Below are positions 45,830-58,087 of a DNA stretch of 64,000 nt, one piece after another (the stretch's first letter is position 1; every line of letters begins with the position of its first letter). The notes under the pieces are model-generated. The model made no database searches, was not told where the DNA came from, and was given only the letters and a program-made list of their open reading frames with translations. This DNA comes from Cladorhizidae sp. MBARI D1340-BT2 (taxonomy: Eukaryota; Porifera; Demospongiae; Poecilosclerida; Cladorhizidae). The stretch covers positions 12,006,036 to 12,070,035 of the forward strand of contig JAQNBH010000015.1 in the NCBI GenBank assembly GCA_028752905.1. Reading direction: 5' to 3'. The position numbers were made by a program, and so were the translations under genes.

Positions 45830-46400
45830 TCAAGTTCAAGCTCTTGAGAGTAGCTCCCCAACAGTCAGGTAGTCCATTATACGATCTCATTTGAACTGCT
45901 CACACTTTGTTGCTAGGATGATGTGCAATGCCTCCTTCCTTCACTAGCAGTTTGTTCTTTCTTCTGGTCTGGTCTAAGATAGTCTTCCTCCCACAAAATA
46001 GGATGTCCATTGTCCCATGCATGTTCAGCAATTGACTTTAGCACACTTTTTACAGGCATCTTGCTGTTCTTTCATTTTAATCTCCAGTTTTCTATTGGTC
46101 TCCCCTACGGCTTCAAGGAGGAATGCGGTAACAAAGCATGAGTGTATACTAGCTGGTAATTCATCCTTCACTCTGCTCAGTTGTGTCCTCAGAGTTCTTC
46201 CCTGAAAATGACTCCAATGTTGAACTTCCTGCAGACCCTGATGTCTTCACTCATCTCTGCTACATAAGGAATTATTACAATAGGATCCTTCATTTCAAAC
46301 CACTGAAAGCCTGTATCAGTGTGCTTATCTTCAATTCTGCATTTACAGAGGAAAGGTTGATGAAGGCTTGCAGATTACACTTTTTCTTTGGGATTCTCTC
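45830..46400 (-). pseudogene. Penelope-like element, GIY-YIG endonuclease end (facing the RT fragment)
   Basis: On the minus strand 46340 downward reads AFQWFEMKDPIVIIPYVAEM, then a CRKFNIGVIF block, TLRTQLSRVKDELPASIHSC (near 46190-46130), and GETNRKLEIKMKEQQDAC (46100-46050). A decayed tail with MGQWTSYF and CEQFK*DRIMDYL follows. It is the same domain order as the relic at 4.5-5.5 kb. It abuts the plus-strand RT fragment tail to tail, separated by about 220 bases of unassigned sequence. Confidence 0.75.
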
Positions 46401-48695
46401 AATCTACTACTTAGCATAACACCAACTCTCCATCCACCTATTTTATACACACACAAATATATTTTTATCATTAAAAAAATATTCAACCTAATATATATTA
46501 GTCATGTTGACCATTTACCATATAATAGTCATGCCGACTACGCACAATTAGATGACAGCAACTCAAAATTAAAAAAATCCCGAGCAAAACTATTTGAGTA
46601 AATGTACTAAGTTTTAATTGGTAGAGGATCATGTACTTTGTAATTGGTAGTCATCTGCATAATTTTTTTATGATAGGTTCGGCTTTGTAGATGTGGCCAA
46701 ATGATAAATCTATTTTCTTCTCACTCTTGTATATATATATCATCTAAATCTGGTGTCTTACAACTTCTCTCAATCTACTCCCACAACTCATACTTACAAT
46801 CATTCTTTCATTCATATTCCTTCTTGATGCCAACATATCCGTGTTAAAAATACAGCTGCATGTAGCAGATTTCTTGCAGCTGCAAATACTACAGCTATGT
46901 AGTTAACTGTCACAAATTCTCATCAGGTACAATGTAGTGCACACACACCTCCACACATACAAACACACACACATACAAACACACACACACACACAAATAC
47001 ACAGCAACAACAAGTAACCACTAACTTATTTTGGACTCTTAGGACAAAATGTGAAAAACACACAACATAAACGAGCTCCAAAATAATTGCAAATGCTCCT
47101 GGCCTAATTTGCTCAAAATAAAAACTATTTATCAGATTCTACTATACAATAAGAGCAAAACATTACATCTTTACGATCACACCTGAAGTAGTTGTGTACA
47201 GTTCATTAATTCATTTCATGTCCATCTCACATCACATGGTCCCTTTCCAATGCTTAGCACATACACAAAAACAATGTATATACACAGACAAAGTGCTGAC
47301 AACCTGATTGTCTTGTCTCCACTTAGTCCTAGTCAAGTTTCGGATGACGTTATTGCATAAGCTGGACTTACATTTTGCTTCTTGTTAAGTACTATCCTTT
47401 GTGTGCATCAACTACCATCTACACTCACCTCATAACTTTGACACATCCATCACCATAATGCTTACCACCATTTCACATCCTCCACACCATTTCCTTGCAT
47501 TCAGAAACCAATGAAATACAAATATCAACTCACTAGCTATGTAATTATTAATCATTCACAATCTATTTTCGAATATATCATGTGAAAAAGAACTGCATGT
47601 AGCTATTCAGAACCAATTTCTTGCAGCTGCAAAATATAAGTACAGCTATGTAGCTCGCTGTCACAAATTCTCATGAAACATAGAATCAGTATCTAGCAAA
47701 CATACACATACACTAGGGGTATGACATGAACTTTTTCTAAAGCAACCCCCTCCCCCTCCCCCAAACAACATGACACATTGCTCTCAGTTTACAACACTCC
47801 AGTGAGAGAGGGATAAAGAAATAGAGAGAGACAGACACACCCACAAATAAACACACTGTTTTTCATTAATGAAATACAGAAAGGATGAATCTGCAATAAC
47901 AAAAAAACTTTATATATCAGAGTTGTCGTCTCTCATGCAGGCTTAGTTTCATGCTCTCACCAAATAGTTCACCAGAAAAGTCACGTTTATAAATGCTTTT
48001 CATGATTTCAGCATAGCAAATCTTGCCTTGGAAAAAGATAGCCGATGAGTGCAGCAGGGATATGACCTATTGGTAATGCTCATAGCTTAATTAAATAGTC
48101 AATGTGCATCAAAGTTATAAACCTATCTGGATGATCACATACACATACATATGATCATGCATACACCAGCTACAAATGTTAAATTACCTCATTCACACAC
48201 ACATAAATACACACCCACAGAATGAGAAGTAAGAGGATGTGGTGAAAGAGGGGAAGGAAGAAGGGGAAAGGGCAGGGGAAGAAGATGAGCATAAGGTGAA
48301 GGAGATCAGGTGAAGAAGGAAGAAAATAACGAGGAGGAAGGAGAAGGGAAGAGGAGTCTGAAATTAGATGAGATTAAAGATACAATTCTGTCAGAGAAAA
48401 TTCTCCAGTCCTATAGACATATCATTATCTTTAATATTATATGAACATTTAAAATTGTTATTATTATTAGCGTAATAAAAATATTCTCGGTCCAATATAA
48501 TGGCCTGGCCTAACAAATCAGCAGTGCATACATTTCTGTTTATTCTTGTGAATCTAGTCAACGCCAGCAAAAAGATGTGTGCTGATTTTTGAGTATACGG
48601 TATATTCAACAATAATTAATCACAGACTACAGAACTAGCACATGAACATCAACAATGACAACCAAAAGCACAGAAATGAGCAAAAAAATTGTTTT
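46401..48695. other. Gene-free; (CA)n tracts and a dispersed duplicate
   Basis: A CA-rich tract lies at 46937-46998. A ~70-base phrase ('tcttgcagctgcaaa', 'tacagctatgtag', 'ctgtcacaaattctcat') occurs near 46873 and again near 47618, so a local duplication is present. A purine-rich, GA-biased strand runs at 48225-48345. No coding sequence is recognised. Confidence 0.45.
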
Positions 48696-48699
48696 ATTT

Positions 48700-48880
48700 A
48701 CTATATAGTCAAAAAAGAAGGAAACAAGAAATTGAGACCATACCTATATATATACACAGGACCCTTTACCATAAAATAATCATGTAGAGCAGATAACTCT
48801 TAATGGTAACGAGTTGTCTTTGGTAAAGGGGTTTGTCTATGTAGATATATATCTTGTTTCATTCCTTTTTGATCAATAAT
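48700..48880. repeat. Hairpin repeat (GGACCCTTTACC family)
   Basis: 'gaaacaagaa' and 'aggaccctttacc' on the left are mirrored by 'ggtaaaggggtttgt' and 'tcttgtttc' on the right. Related hairpins occur at 59885-60090 and, as single arms, near 22960 and 56380. Confidence 0.5.
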
Positions 48881-48884
48881 ATAG

Positions 48885-49110
48885 TTGGGTTTTTTTTGTT
48901 TGTTTTTGGTTTGGTGTGGGATATGTCCTCCTGCAAGAGCTATATCTGCATCTCTGATGAAGGACAAGATAATCTGCACATGATATATGATCTTAAAGAC
49001 AGTCTCTCTACCTATTAAAATGGGGTATGGTTTCTGTTGCTTATGAGAGCTTGTTTGCCAGTCTCTTGTAGAAGGTGGTGGCCTCCCGACCCATTCCATG
49101 ATAAGTGGTG
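48885..49110 (-). pseudogene. Decayed element fragment (ATTFYKRLA motif)
   Basis: The minus strand in mixed frames contains SWNGS, ATTFYKRLANKLS and a decayed continuation with the spacing of a short conserved block often linked to retroelement or recombinase-type repeats in invertebrates. Identification is by recollection only and the family name is not certain. Confidence 0.2.
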
Positions 49111-49715
49111 TAAAAATTCCATTCTCATTCTTTCTTACACGCTGACCATACGTCTTTTCTAAACATCCTCATGTCTCTTGTATGCAGCCTGCAATGTTCC
49201 TGAGTGGTTGCTGGATGTATTGGGATAAAACACCCTTACATTAACCCTCTAGCCTTGATGTCAAGTTGGGCCTCATCCTCTATGATTGCAGAGCATTGAC
49301 TCATTGTCTATAGTGTAGGTGTGGTTCAGTGCAACATTGTGGCATACTTTTATGAGTAGTGTATCACAGATTTCATTGTGATGGGTTGTTGGAAAACCAC
49401 ACATGTGGCACACCATTGTGAGGTCCATTGACAGGGCAGAGATGCAATTACAAACTGATTGGTGACCATATCTGAGGCTTAACTTCCAATGGAAGGACTG
49501 ACAACATGAATATGTTCCTTTGTCATTTCAAGGGCAATACACCATTTCAACTTTGGTGACAAATTATTATAAATATATCCATTGATCTTCTTAGAATAAA
49601 ACTGATTCATGCCAAGCAGTCTCAATCTCAAAGGAATTAAGGCAATCACTGAAATCTGTGTCCAATAGGTAAGAGAGAGCCCTGATAATCTACCTTAGAG
49701 AAGTCAAAAACGTAT
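49111..49715. other. No gene recognised
   Basis: Nothing supportable was found on either strand. Confidence 0.35.
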
Positions 49716-49727
49716 CTCGGTGGCTGT

Positions 49728-50035
49728 TTAGATGTTATGGTTGGAGAGCATTTTGATATAGATAATAAAGTTATCAGAAAAAGACGGATAAATTAAGTGA
49801 AGAATTGAAAGGTCATTAATGATGTCACTATTATTACTGAGTATTGGATCAAGCATATTTCCTTCGATGTGTGTAGGAGCAGGGACAAGTTGCTCAAGAT
49901 TATACTCAAGAACAAATTTGCAAAATAAATTATACAAATTAGAGGATGCAGTCAAAGTGGTCCAACAGATGTCAGGGAAATTGAAGTCGCCTATATAGAA
50001 TAATAAACAGCCACCAAATGAGAGAGGCATAACAG
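49728..50035 (-). pseudogene. LINE endonuclease (APE-type) fragment
   Basis: The minus frame reads FYIGDFNFPDICWTTL (the GDFN..DI.W motif of APE endonucleases), then FVLEYNLEQLVPAPTHIEG, NMLDPILSNNSDIIND, and SDNFII in place of the expected SDH catalytic triplet. The His of the SDH motif is changed to Asn. It is a short piece of a CR1/L2/Jockey-like LINE, with no RT attached. Confidence 0.75.
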
Positions 50036-50039
50036 AAGA

Positions 50040-50640
50040 GATTGAAGGTAAAAAATAGTCAGAATTTGGAGGTAGGTAGAATGCACATAAAGTAATAGAA
50101 TCTCGTTGTATATATATAGCATATTTGAAATGTAACTTCTTCTAATCCTTCAGGAGAAGGCAGAGGTAGAATAGGCCTTTAGTGCCACCAAAACACCGCC
50201 TTGAACCTCAGTAACCAGGCGTCAGACCTGGAGAAGAATGGTGAGGCACTGAAAGCTGCGCTGATGTATGGCTTTTTCGTAACCTTCGACACTTTGTAAT
50301 GTTCTAGGTAGAGCCCGCGTATGCATGCTGCGCGAACGTACGGGGGAAGTCTGGGAGCGAGCTACTGGCCGGAAGAAAAGGTTTCATAAGCTGGCTCATT
50401 GCATTCATAGATGCACTTGCGTTGACTGGACACCGTCAAATTGTGTATTTGTAACGAGTTTTTCTATTTGCGTGACAGTGCGCATACGCACACGAATTCT
50501 CCATTCGCACCCTGTCCGACATGTGGCTGGCGGAGTTTGTCTTTCGTTTTGCTTTTGCGAATTCAGTGTTACATTTGTGCTTCTAAGTACATTAATAAAC
50601 TCAAGGTTTGTGAATGATTTCCTTGTCACTGTGAGTCATT
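50040..50640. other. Locally GC-richer unassigned sequence with a 105-codon frame
   Basis: A plus frame at 50325-50642 includes a hydrophobic stretch (VCLSFCFCEFSVTFVLL), but the minus strand is also open over the same part and no motif is recognised. It directly precedes the LINE 3' fragment and could be element sequence or unique sequence. Confidence 0.25.
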
Positions 50641-51700
50641 AATTTAATGACTTGGGAGTATGGTTTGATAAGAAGCTAAGGGTAATGCTCAGTTAGAGAA
50701 GATGGCAAAGAAGGCAGAAGAGTGGGTTGGAAAGGTGACATGGATGAGTAGATTGAATGCGTAGGTGAAAGTAGACAGAGGAAGAATGGTGTGGGAGCTT
50801 CTAGTGAGACCTAGTATGGGGAGCATGCAGCCAAAGTGTGGTGGACAGGAGGACGGAATGCTTGCAAGAAGTTGCAGTCAGAAAAGATGAGAGTGGGTAG
50901 GAGACTGTTGGGGGCAAGTAACACAGTAGCAGGAGTGACAATACAGGGAGATATGGGGTGGAGGAAGCTAGAGGAGAGGAAGGAAGAGATGAAGGTTTTG
51001 TTTGACAAGAGATTAGAGGTGTTGGAACAGAGCAGATTGGTGTAAATAAACTAAGAAAGGATAGAGGAATTGGATGGTGGGAAGAATATAAGATGTTGAA
51101 GAGAAAGTATGAGAAAAACAACGAGGTTGGGTCAGAGTGCAAGTGGAAGGGGAAAGTGAAGGTGAGAAATGAGAAGGACTGGGAGGAGGAAGTAAACAGA
51201 AAGAGTACGCTGAATTTTTATAAATCGGCAAAGAATGGTGCAGGGGTGGAGAGGTATGTGAGGTCCAATGGTCAGGAAGGTGTGTGGTTGCTATTTCAAC
51301 TGAGGACTGCATCAGCTGGGTTGTTAGAGGATGAGAAGAGATGTGGGATAGTTAGGGATGAGAGGTGTATAATGTGTGATGGATCAGGGGAGGTTGTGAA
51401 ACATTTCTTGGTGATGTGCGGGGAATTTGAGAGGGATCGGCAGGTATTGATGGATTACGTACACAGAATTGTAGGGGCAGGACAGTGGCTGGATGAATTT
51501 AGAAGAGTGAGTAAGGATGGAAAGGTGGCATTGCTTTTAGGAAAAGATGTGGATGGAGTAAGTAATGCAGTGATGGAGGAGGTGGGTGAGTGTGTCATGT
51601 ATTGGGTAGGGAAGTGGTGGCAGAGGAGAAAGGAACTGTTGTATGGTGAGCTGAGGAATGATCTTTGGTCCCCTTCCATCCCCCCCCCCCCTCCTTGAGC
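50640..51700 (+). pseudogene. LINE ORF2 C-terminal third, mostly open
   Basis: It begins DLGVWFDKKLRG-like, then reads EWVGKVTWMSRLN, MVWELLVRPSM-like and WWTGGRNACKKLQSEKMRVG (50660-50900) with shifts. From 51093 an open frame of 201 codons runs to 51698. Its key features are LLFQLRTASAGLLEDEKRCG, then RCIMCDGSGEVVKHFLVMC (a C..C...HFL..C knuckle), QWLDEFRRVSKDGKVALLLG, and WWQRRKELLYG near the end. This is the region after the RT in a non-LTR retrotransposon. Fragments of the same family are at 21.4-21.8 and 24.1-24.3 kb on the minus strand. The 201-codon open tail makes it the best-kept piece. A C tract follows at 51681-51690. Confidence 0.7.
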
Positions 51701-52404
51701 AGCAGGACATTCATAACTTAATATTGTGGATAATTTTATTTATTAATTACTGTTGATTTTTAATATAGAGGTTAGTTACTAAATAGTCCCACCCTGTGCT
51801 GTAATATATATGTGATGGCCTTAACAGGCTCAGCAATATCAAGATGAAGATTAAATCATTTAATGAGCCTTGGAATAAGCCACCAGCCACCGAAGGGCAG
51901 ATATGGTATACACCTGGTCCCAATTTACGCTGATATTATGTGCATGTGCACCATCAAACTTGGAGACCATCATACCAAGTATGTGGCTGCAACGTGTGTG
52001 TATGGAGCCGGATCTACAACCACTAACCTGAACAGCTGACAAATGGTACTATATACAATGTGAAAGGTGGCTCCCGACTCGACATTGCGGCCAATGGTTT
52101 CTTGGGTAAACGACATGGAAAAAAACAATCATTGATGATCCTGTCTTTAACCAGCGTGCACCCTCCAACAGAAATACTGAGCCATCCAAATGCTACAGAA
52201 AACATGAAAGATAAAAGGGGGTATATGAGCAGAGAGTGAGAGGTCAAGCATGCCTCGGTTACCCCTTTGGTCCTTTCACCTACAGGCGAATGGCAAATGA
52301 AGCTATTCATTTCTATGCAAGATCTTTACTGGTGTGACATTTTGCTTTTCACACTCAAAAATGATGTTCCTACTCCTACACACAGTGCGTTCGCATAGCA
52401 TTTC
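51701..52404. other. Unassigned, with decayed-looking minus-strand frames
   Basis: Two adjoining minus frames (52310-52023 and 52042-51860) are partly continuous across a shift and contain QVSGCRSGSIHTRCSHILG and FDGAHAHNISVNWDQVY. This suggests a dispersed element or gene relic, but I cannot name a family. Confidence 0.25.
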
Positions 52405-52577
52405 CCTAAATTCTCAACGAACTAACTCTCAGTTGACTATGGCCTTCTCAATAATCAACTTGAATTTTACTCTCTCGACGTTTCGACTAGATGCTCTAGC
52501 TGAAGGCTAGAGCATCTAGTCGAACATTGAGAGGATATAGTTCAAGTTCAGTTGATTCTAGAGAAGGTCATTGTAAG
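52405..52577. repeat. PLE terminal arms, tightly abutting inverted pair
   Basis: 'ccttctcaataatcaacttg' on the left and a 'gttgattctagagaaggtc' right end. The centre is GATGCTCTAGC|TGAAGGCTAGAGCATC, so the two hammerhead stem II halves meet directly and the CTGATGA box of the left arm is lost. The left arm keeps CTAGTCGAAACGTCGAG on the minus strand. Confidence 0.7.
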
Positions 52578-52579
52578 TT

Positions 52580-55500
52580 CCATAATGCTCCGGCACGAGA
52601 CCTATAAGACCGCTCTTATGACGATCACCACTTGAAATTGCGACGTTAAAGTGAACAGTTCGCTCTCAGCTGCTAATTTTACGCCTAGTTGGCTAGCTCT
52701 ATGTTTGTTACGCTGCTGACGAAAAGGGGATAAAAGTAGATGAAGCAACTCATTGTCTGGGGAAGTTTGGTACGATTAATATTCATACTCCTCCAATGGC
52801 TATATATCTAAGGTGTAATAATTTGATGCAGATGTGGTATGCTACACTCTCATGCCCTATTGTTGTTGTTGTTGTTGTTGTTGTTTTGTTTGGGGGGAGG
52901 GGGGGGCAGAGGGAAGAGGGATATTTCTGGATAAAAAACGAACATTTCTGAAACCAAGGAGAAGAGTCTCTCTATAACAAGTTATCAGGTTGTGTTAACA
53001 GAAATTGGGTTTTACATGAACTGTTCATGTGTGTTGCTATATTTATTATGTGTACAGTTAATCATTGAGGTCTACTTTTTGAGGAAATTTGATCATATAT
53101 ATAAATGCTCACAAACAAAAGTGGCTATATTGTGTATTACCTATTCTAGTAAATATGAATCCTGTTTACTACAAACCTTGCATCTGCAACCTTTGCATGT
53201 AGCAAGTGCACATCCATAATTTTCAAAGTGAAATATTAGGTGCCTATGAGCAGCAAGTGCAATATTTTATGGTATAAATTACTGGCAACTAGCTGAGTAT
53301 TGTACTTCTTGTATATAGTTATGTCACAAAACTATTTACATGTACAAATTATATACAAACAGTCCTGCAACTTTTTGCAATGCTGGACCATAAAATATTG
53401 CACTTAGTACTCATGAGCACTTAACATTCCACCTCACTTGCTATCTGTAATAGGAATTTGCATCATGAAAAGTGATACTGGTGATTCAAGATAACACACC
53501 ACATTCGGGTTAATGTGATAATTTTGATTAATTCTAGGTGAGGATTCTATGAACACGTTTTCCCCCATATTTTAAGTCTAAGTAAAACAGCACATTCCCA
53601 AAAGTCTTTGAAAGTGGGCTCATGACCCCCAGCCATACGAGTCTGATAGTTCTTCATTCCATTTGTTTAACTTGATCCAAGTGTGCAAATGGATCTTCAT
53701 TGCTATCCTTTCCCTTGCCTTGGCCTTTATGATTTAAAAAAAAAATCTATATACTGGGAACTTGCTGGGATTACCTAGCCTAATCTATCTTGCTGGAAAC
53801 AAATGCTGGGTGCTTGCTATGTATAGGAATCCTACTTAATTTGAAAGTGGGTTATTGTACTTTATTATGCTTTCTATGTCAGTCAGGGAGTGCTACCTCC
53901 CTATATGACCCCAGAAAACACACAAAACAAACAAAACTCATACGTTAGTTAAAAAACCAGCTTCTTGGTAATTTTTAGCTCCAAGAAAACGTCCAGCTTG
54001 CCTTGAATTCTTCACTAAAGTAATAAACCAATAAAAACATTAAAACTCATGAAATTCATACTCTAGGATTTATCTCATCTGTCTGTTTCTTTCTGTCTCT
54101 TGATCTACTTTCTTTCCTATATATAACTTTACTACAAGACTCAATTTTTAATGCCTTGCAACAATTCTTTTTTTAATTCAGTCAACGGTAAAGATTCGTC
54201 AACACAATATTCATATTATGTGTAATTGAGATAGCTATGTTTTTGTAGCAAACAAAATAAGTGGTCATTTATTTAATGAGAAGCTTAGTCTCACATTAAA
54301 AAAAGTTTAGACTAATAAAAGTTATTGAGCAAGTACTAGTTTATACTAAAAATGTTAAAGATTAAATCTGCCCTGATTAGTTAGTTCTGGAGTTATCCTA
54401 AAAAGTTAGGGTAATTCCAGATGTTGTTATAGAGTTCTTAAATCGAGAAGCTTGACTAGATAGAAATAAAATGAAACAAAACAACATAAAAAAGAACAAC
54501 AACATACATTTGCAAAGAATCTAAATACCTGCCTAGAATCCAACTACTATTTCCCCTAGTTGTTATCGAGTCTTCCTGAGCTTGTGGCCCAGGATTTGTG
54601 AAAGACCTTGGCAAGCATAAAACTGGTCGGTGGGAGGAAAGTTCCTACTTGTACCTTCATCTGTCAGTGGTGGTTCTGAGTGTAATACTATGTCTATTAG
54701 GAACAATTAATTTTGATTGGTAGTACTTAATATAAACCGGTAATCATTCGTTTCTTTGTTTTATTAGATTCTACTGCTGGTATCAAGAGGAATGTCAATA
54801 AATTTAAAAGGTTTTTTTTGTGCTGTATAGATACTAGTGTACTTGATTAATATTTTAGCTTGGTTACAAGGCATCCCCCTATTCCCTGTGATTCTGCCTT
54901 TAGGTCAAAATCAAGAAAAAGGCATGTTCTTACTTAAAGGGAGGGATGGGGAACCCAAGAAGTCACTACTGAGCAAAGAATCTGGGTCTGGGTATATATA
55001 AGATCAAGATCTCAGACACACATACTATTCTTCTTCAATGCTTCTGCTTGCAGCAGTTCCGATTTTGACAGCAGTGCCACTGTTGAATATATATATATAT
55101 ATACTTACATGAGCCTTGGTTAGAAGAGAATGATGCATCTCAGCACCTTCTTTGGAGTGTGAGGATGATGAAAGACTAGGGAAGAGTTTACGTCAAAAGT
55201 ATAAAGTAGGAAATCTCCTCACTTTTAGATCTCTATATAACTATCACTTGATCATGGTTAACCATCTACAGTAGATCCTCCCTTTTTAAATATATTAATG
55301 AGGGTGTGGTTTTCTTAATAGCACTTTACTTGTCAAAATTGATTTGTCCCCAAAAATCTGCCCAAATAGGATGATTCCACTGTATAGAATTGTGGGTAGC
55401 AATCCCTATATTGGTTTGACCCCTATTTTAAAATGGCAGTCCCCCCCCCCCAAAAAAAAAAGGTTTATATCACAGCTAGAACTCACATTAGCAGCTTCTT

Positions 55501-55980
55501 AGTATCACAAACCGTTGATTTTGACCCCCAAAACACTTTAGGGCATGCCTTGAATCCATCGTGAAGATAGTAAACTGCAATGCCAAAAATCGTTAAACCC
55601 GTGATATTTCTTTTCTATCTACTTTTCTTGCCACACATCATTTGTCCATTTGTCATAATTTTACTACTAGATGACTCCACACTGTCCAATGCATACAACT
55701 AATCTGCCACAACTAATCTGGGGTTTTTTAAAATATTTTTTTAAATTTAATTTAACTTATCATATCTATGTATAATTATTTCTATTTCCCCCCGCATATA
55801 TGACTTGGTAAAAGATGTCCATTCATCACAATTTTACTATCAAAATATTCCAACTGATTGCATAAACTGACCCATTTCTAGATACAATTTCTCTACTGAG
55901 CCAAAACCCGAAAATCAGTATAGGGTTATATATAAGCATGCTTGTGCACATGCAATTTGGTCTATCTGAGCTGAGTTAGC
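52580..55980. other. Long gene-free stretch
   Basis: A (GTT)n tract lies at 52861-52884, G-rich sequence at 52888-52915, a short (AT)n at 55087-55102 and a C/A homopolymer junction at 55440-55460. The 75-codon frame at 52992-53219 has no recognised domain and no splice support. The phrase 'gggcatgccttgaatcca' (about 55541) also occurs near 9600 with shared flanks, so one dispersed repeat is present. Nothing else is supported. Confidence 0.4.
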
Positions 55981-55984
55981 AAGA

Positions 55985-56300
55985 AGCTTCATTTCGCGAA
56001 GTGATCATTGACACTTGTGGCATTAGTTAGCAGCACAAACCTTCAAAACAGAACAAGTAATTATATACTTATATTGCATGTGTATCAGTTGGTTTCCTCT
56101 GAAGCTTATTCTTGTGACAATAGTTAACAACACAGTTCTGAGTCACCAACAGCTGCATATTTTTGTACCAAGGTGTGATCAGTCGGTTTTTCCTCAGAAG
56201 TTTACTCATGTGATGAAAGTAAACAGCACAGCCCTTCAACAAAACCAGGAACTATTTATGATGCATCTGTCTACTGATACATGTGTATCTAGTTTAGTAA
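55985..56300 (+). repeat. Three diverged tandem units of ~100 bp
   Basis: Units share 'gaagcttattcttgtgacaa', 'tagttaacaacacag' or 'agtaaacagcacag', and '(c/g)atc(a)gt(c/t)ggtttt(t)cctc'. Approximate starts are 55985, 56100 and 56197. The open frame across two units is probably a by-product. Confidence 0.5.
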
Positions 56301-56561
56301 AAATAACAGTTAGTTCTAGTGTTATACTGAGTTAACTCTTATATAGGTGGCTGCTTGACTAAAATATGAATAGAAACAAGTTTGTACAACAAAATATGGC
56401 CAAAAAAGAAATGAAACAAGAATTTATCTTTGTAGACAACATAGATTTACAGGACCCTTTACTTATTGAAGATAATACTACAGTGAAAACAATAGTATAA
56501 TTAATTAAAAGGGGGACTGAACCATATTTTACAAGTGCTAACAAAATCTTGTGGTTACTGA

Positions 56562-57143
56562 AGTTCCATAGATTCTGCCCACTTCTCCGTATGAACTTGA
56601 TGTATATCTCAAAAGATAGATCTCTCTTTCTCTGCTCTCTTTTGAATGTTGTAATGGTGTAACAATGCCAAGGTTACCTGCAGCTGAAGTGAGGTATTTC
56701 AAAATCTGCACCCGTAAATTTGCTGCAAGTGTGGCTCCTGATTGGAAAATGTTGTACAGCTGAAATTGGTATCTTTGGCTAGAGGAAACTCTACTCTATG
56801 GGATGAGTGTTTTGATTAGGCACTAAAATGTGCTAAGGTGATCAAGCTTGCGGTGAAAATCAATTTTAGAAAATTTATTTTCAGCACCCACACTTGACCA
56901 TCTATCACTGCCTAATGAAAACACTGATCCTGAAAATAGAGCTTCCTCCTGCCACACATATCAATATCAGTTGGATAGCACTTTCTCATCAGGAGCCACA
57001 CTTGCAGCAAATTCACTGGTGCAGATTTTTAAGTCCTTCACTTCAGCTGCAGGTAACTTTGGCACGGCAATATTTGAGCTCTATCCTCAAGTGAAGGGTG
57101 CAGAATATATGGAGCTCCAAAGTCATAAATGCAAGATTTTGTT
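56562..57143. repeat. Long foldback: two ~230-260-bp inverted arms
   Basis: The left arm (56562-56828) includes 'ttacctgcagctgaagtgag', 'atttgctgcaagtgtggctc' and 'gatgagtgttttgattaggc'. The right arm (56912-57143) carries their reverse complements ('gcctaatgaaaacactgat', 'gagccacacttgcagcaaat', 'cacttcagctgcaggtaa'). The loop is about 80 bases. The right arm also contains a phase-1 exon-like segment (56885-57052, TTTTCAG to CAG|GTAACT), which may be chance. Identity by eye is about three quarters. Confidence 0.65.
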
Positions 57144-57296
57144 ATTGTTGTAAAACATGATTTAGTCCCCCCTATTATATTCAAGTGAATGGTTCGATAA
57201 GGCTTTAGCTAGAGAATTGTTTTATTTTGTGTGATGGAGTCTGAATATAATTTTCCAGTTGAATATTTTACATTGCCTTTTTTAAATGAATATTAG

Positions 57297-57611
57297 GTTT
57301 CTCTCAAACTTATCTGGAGTTATCTGCTAATGTGGATGGTGCTGTTTGTCCTGGTGTTGACGTCATTTATAATTGCACCACTGATGCAACAGCTGTCAGA
57401 TGGACTGCTCAACCATATATTAATATGTTTCTTCTAATTCAAATTAGTGATCTGGCATTTGGTAATAGTGGTCCCATCAATATTACACGATTATCACGTG
57501 ATCCTTTCACAAGCACACTCACCATAACTTACAGTGAAGGTCTTAATTCCACTGAGGTTATCTGTGATGCTCGAAATAGTTTGGTGAAGAGTATTTCATA
57601 CAGGTTACTAG
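57297..57611 (+). CDS. Ig-like domain exon
   Basis: The acceptor ...AATATTAG ends at 57296 and the donor CTAG|GTAAGT follows 57611; 315 nt, phase 1-1. The domain shows AVCPGVDVIYNC (B-strand Cys), VRWTAQPYIN (core Trp), SGPINITRLS with an N-glycosylation sequon, TSTLTITYSEGL, and STEVICDARNS (F-strand Cys). Cys, Trp and Cys spacing fits an Ig fold. It pairs with the FN3 exon that follows after a ~2.9-kb intron. The most similar exon in the window is at 8783-9094 on the other strand. Confidence 0.75.
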
Positions 57612-58087
57612 GTAAGTAATGATTGATATTGTACATTACTTGAATTTGTTTGGGGGTCTTTTTTGCCACGTATATTTTCTAATTTTGTGCAACACATGCC
57701 TATACCTATTCCTCATTTAGTAAGTGGATGGGGTCAAGTAAATTGAACATTGTTGAGTATACAATATTCCAACATTGTGGTAAAGAAGGAGAATTGATGG
57801 TAGCAAACAATTCTGTATGCACTATAGTAGGAATACATATCCTATTGTACTGCTCTAAAGTAAAGAGTGGGTGATAGAGGGGGGTTAGGGGAAAGGGGTG
57901 ATAGGATAATGCTGAGAGTAAGAATAAAATGGGGCCTGGAGTAGACTACAAAAATGTGGCATGTACCAAGCTGATACAATTTAAGCAGAGCAAGATCAAT
58001 ACTATCACCATTGTTGACTCTTTGAGGACGACAGACAAAATTTAAAAACCCTTCCATAAGACGGAGAAGAAACTGGCAGATCTGATC
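57612..58087. other. Intron sequence, no recognised element
   Basis: Start of the ~2.9-kb intron after the Ig exon. The minus-strand frame at 57842-58120 contains no recognised domain except text shared with LINE endonuclease-like FVCRPQRVNNGDS, which is too weak to call. Confidence 0.35.

Noticed and set aside
56885..57052. A fifth phase-1 exon before the Ig exon
   Set aside because: It lies inside a foldback arm and encodes no recognisable module, with a single Cys, so I keep it only as a finding.
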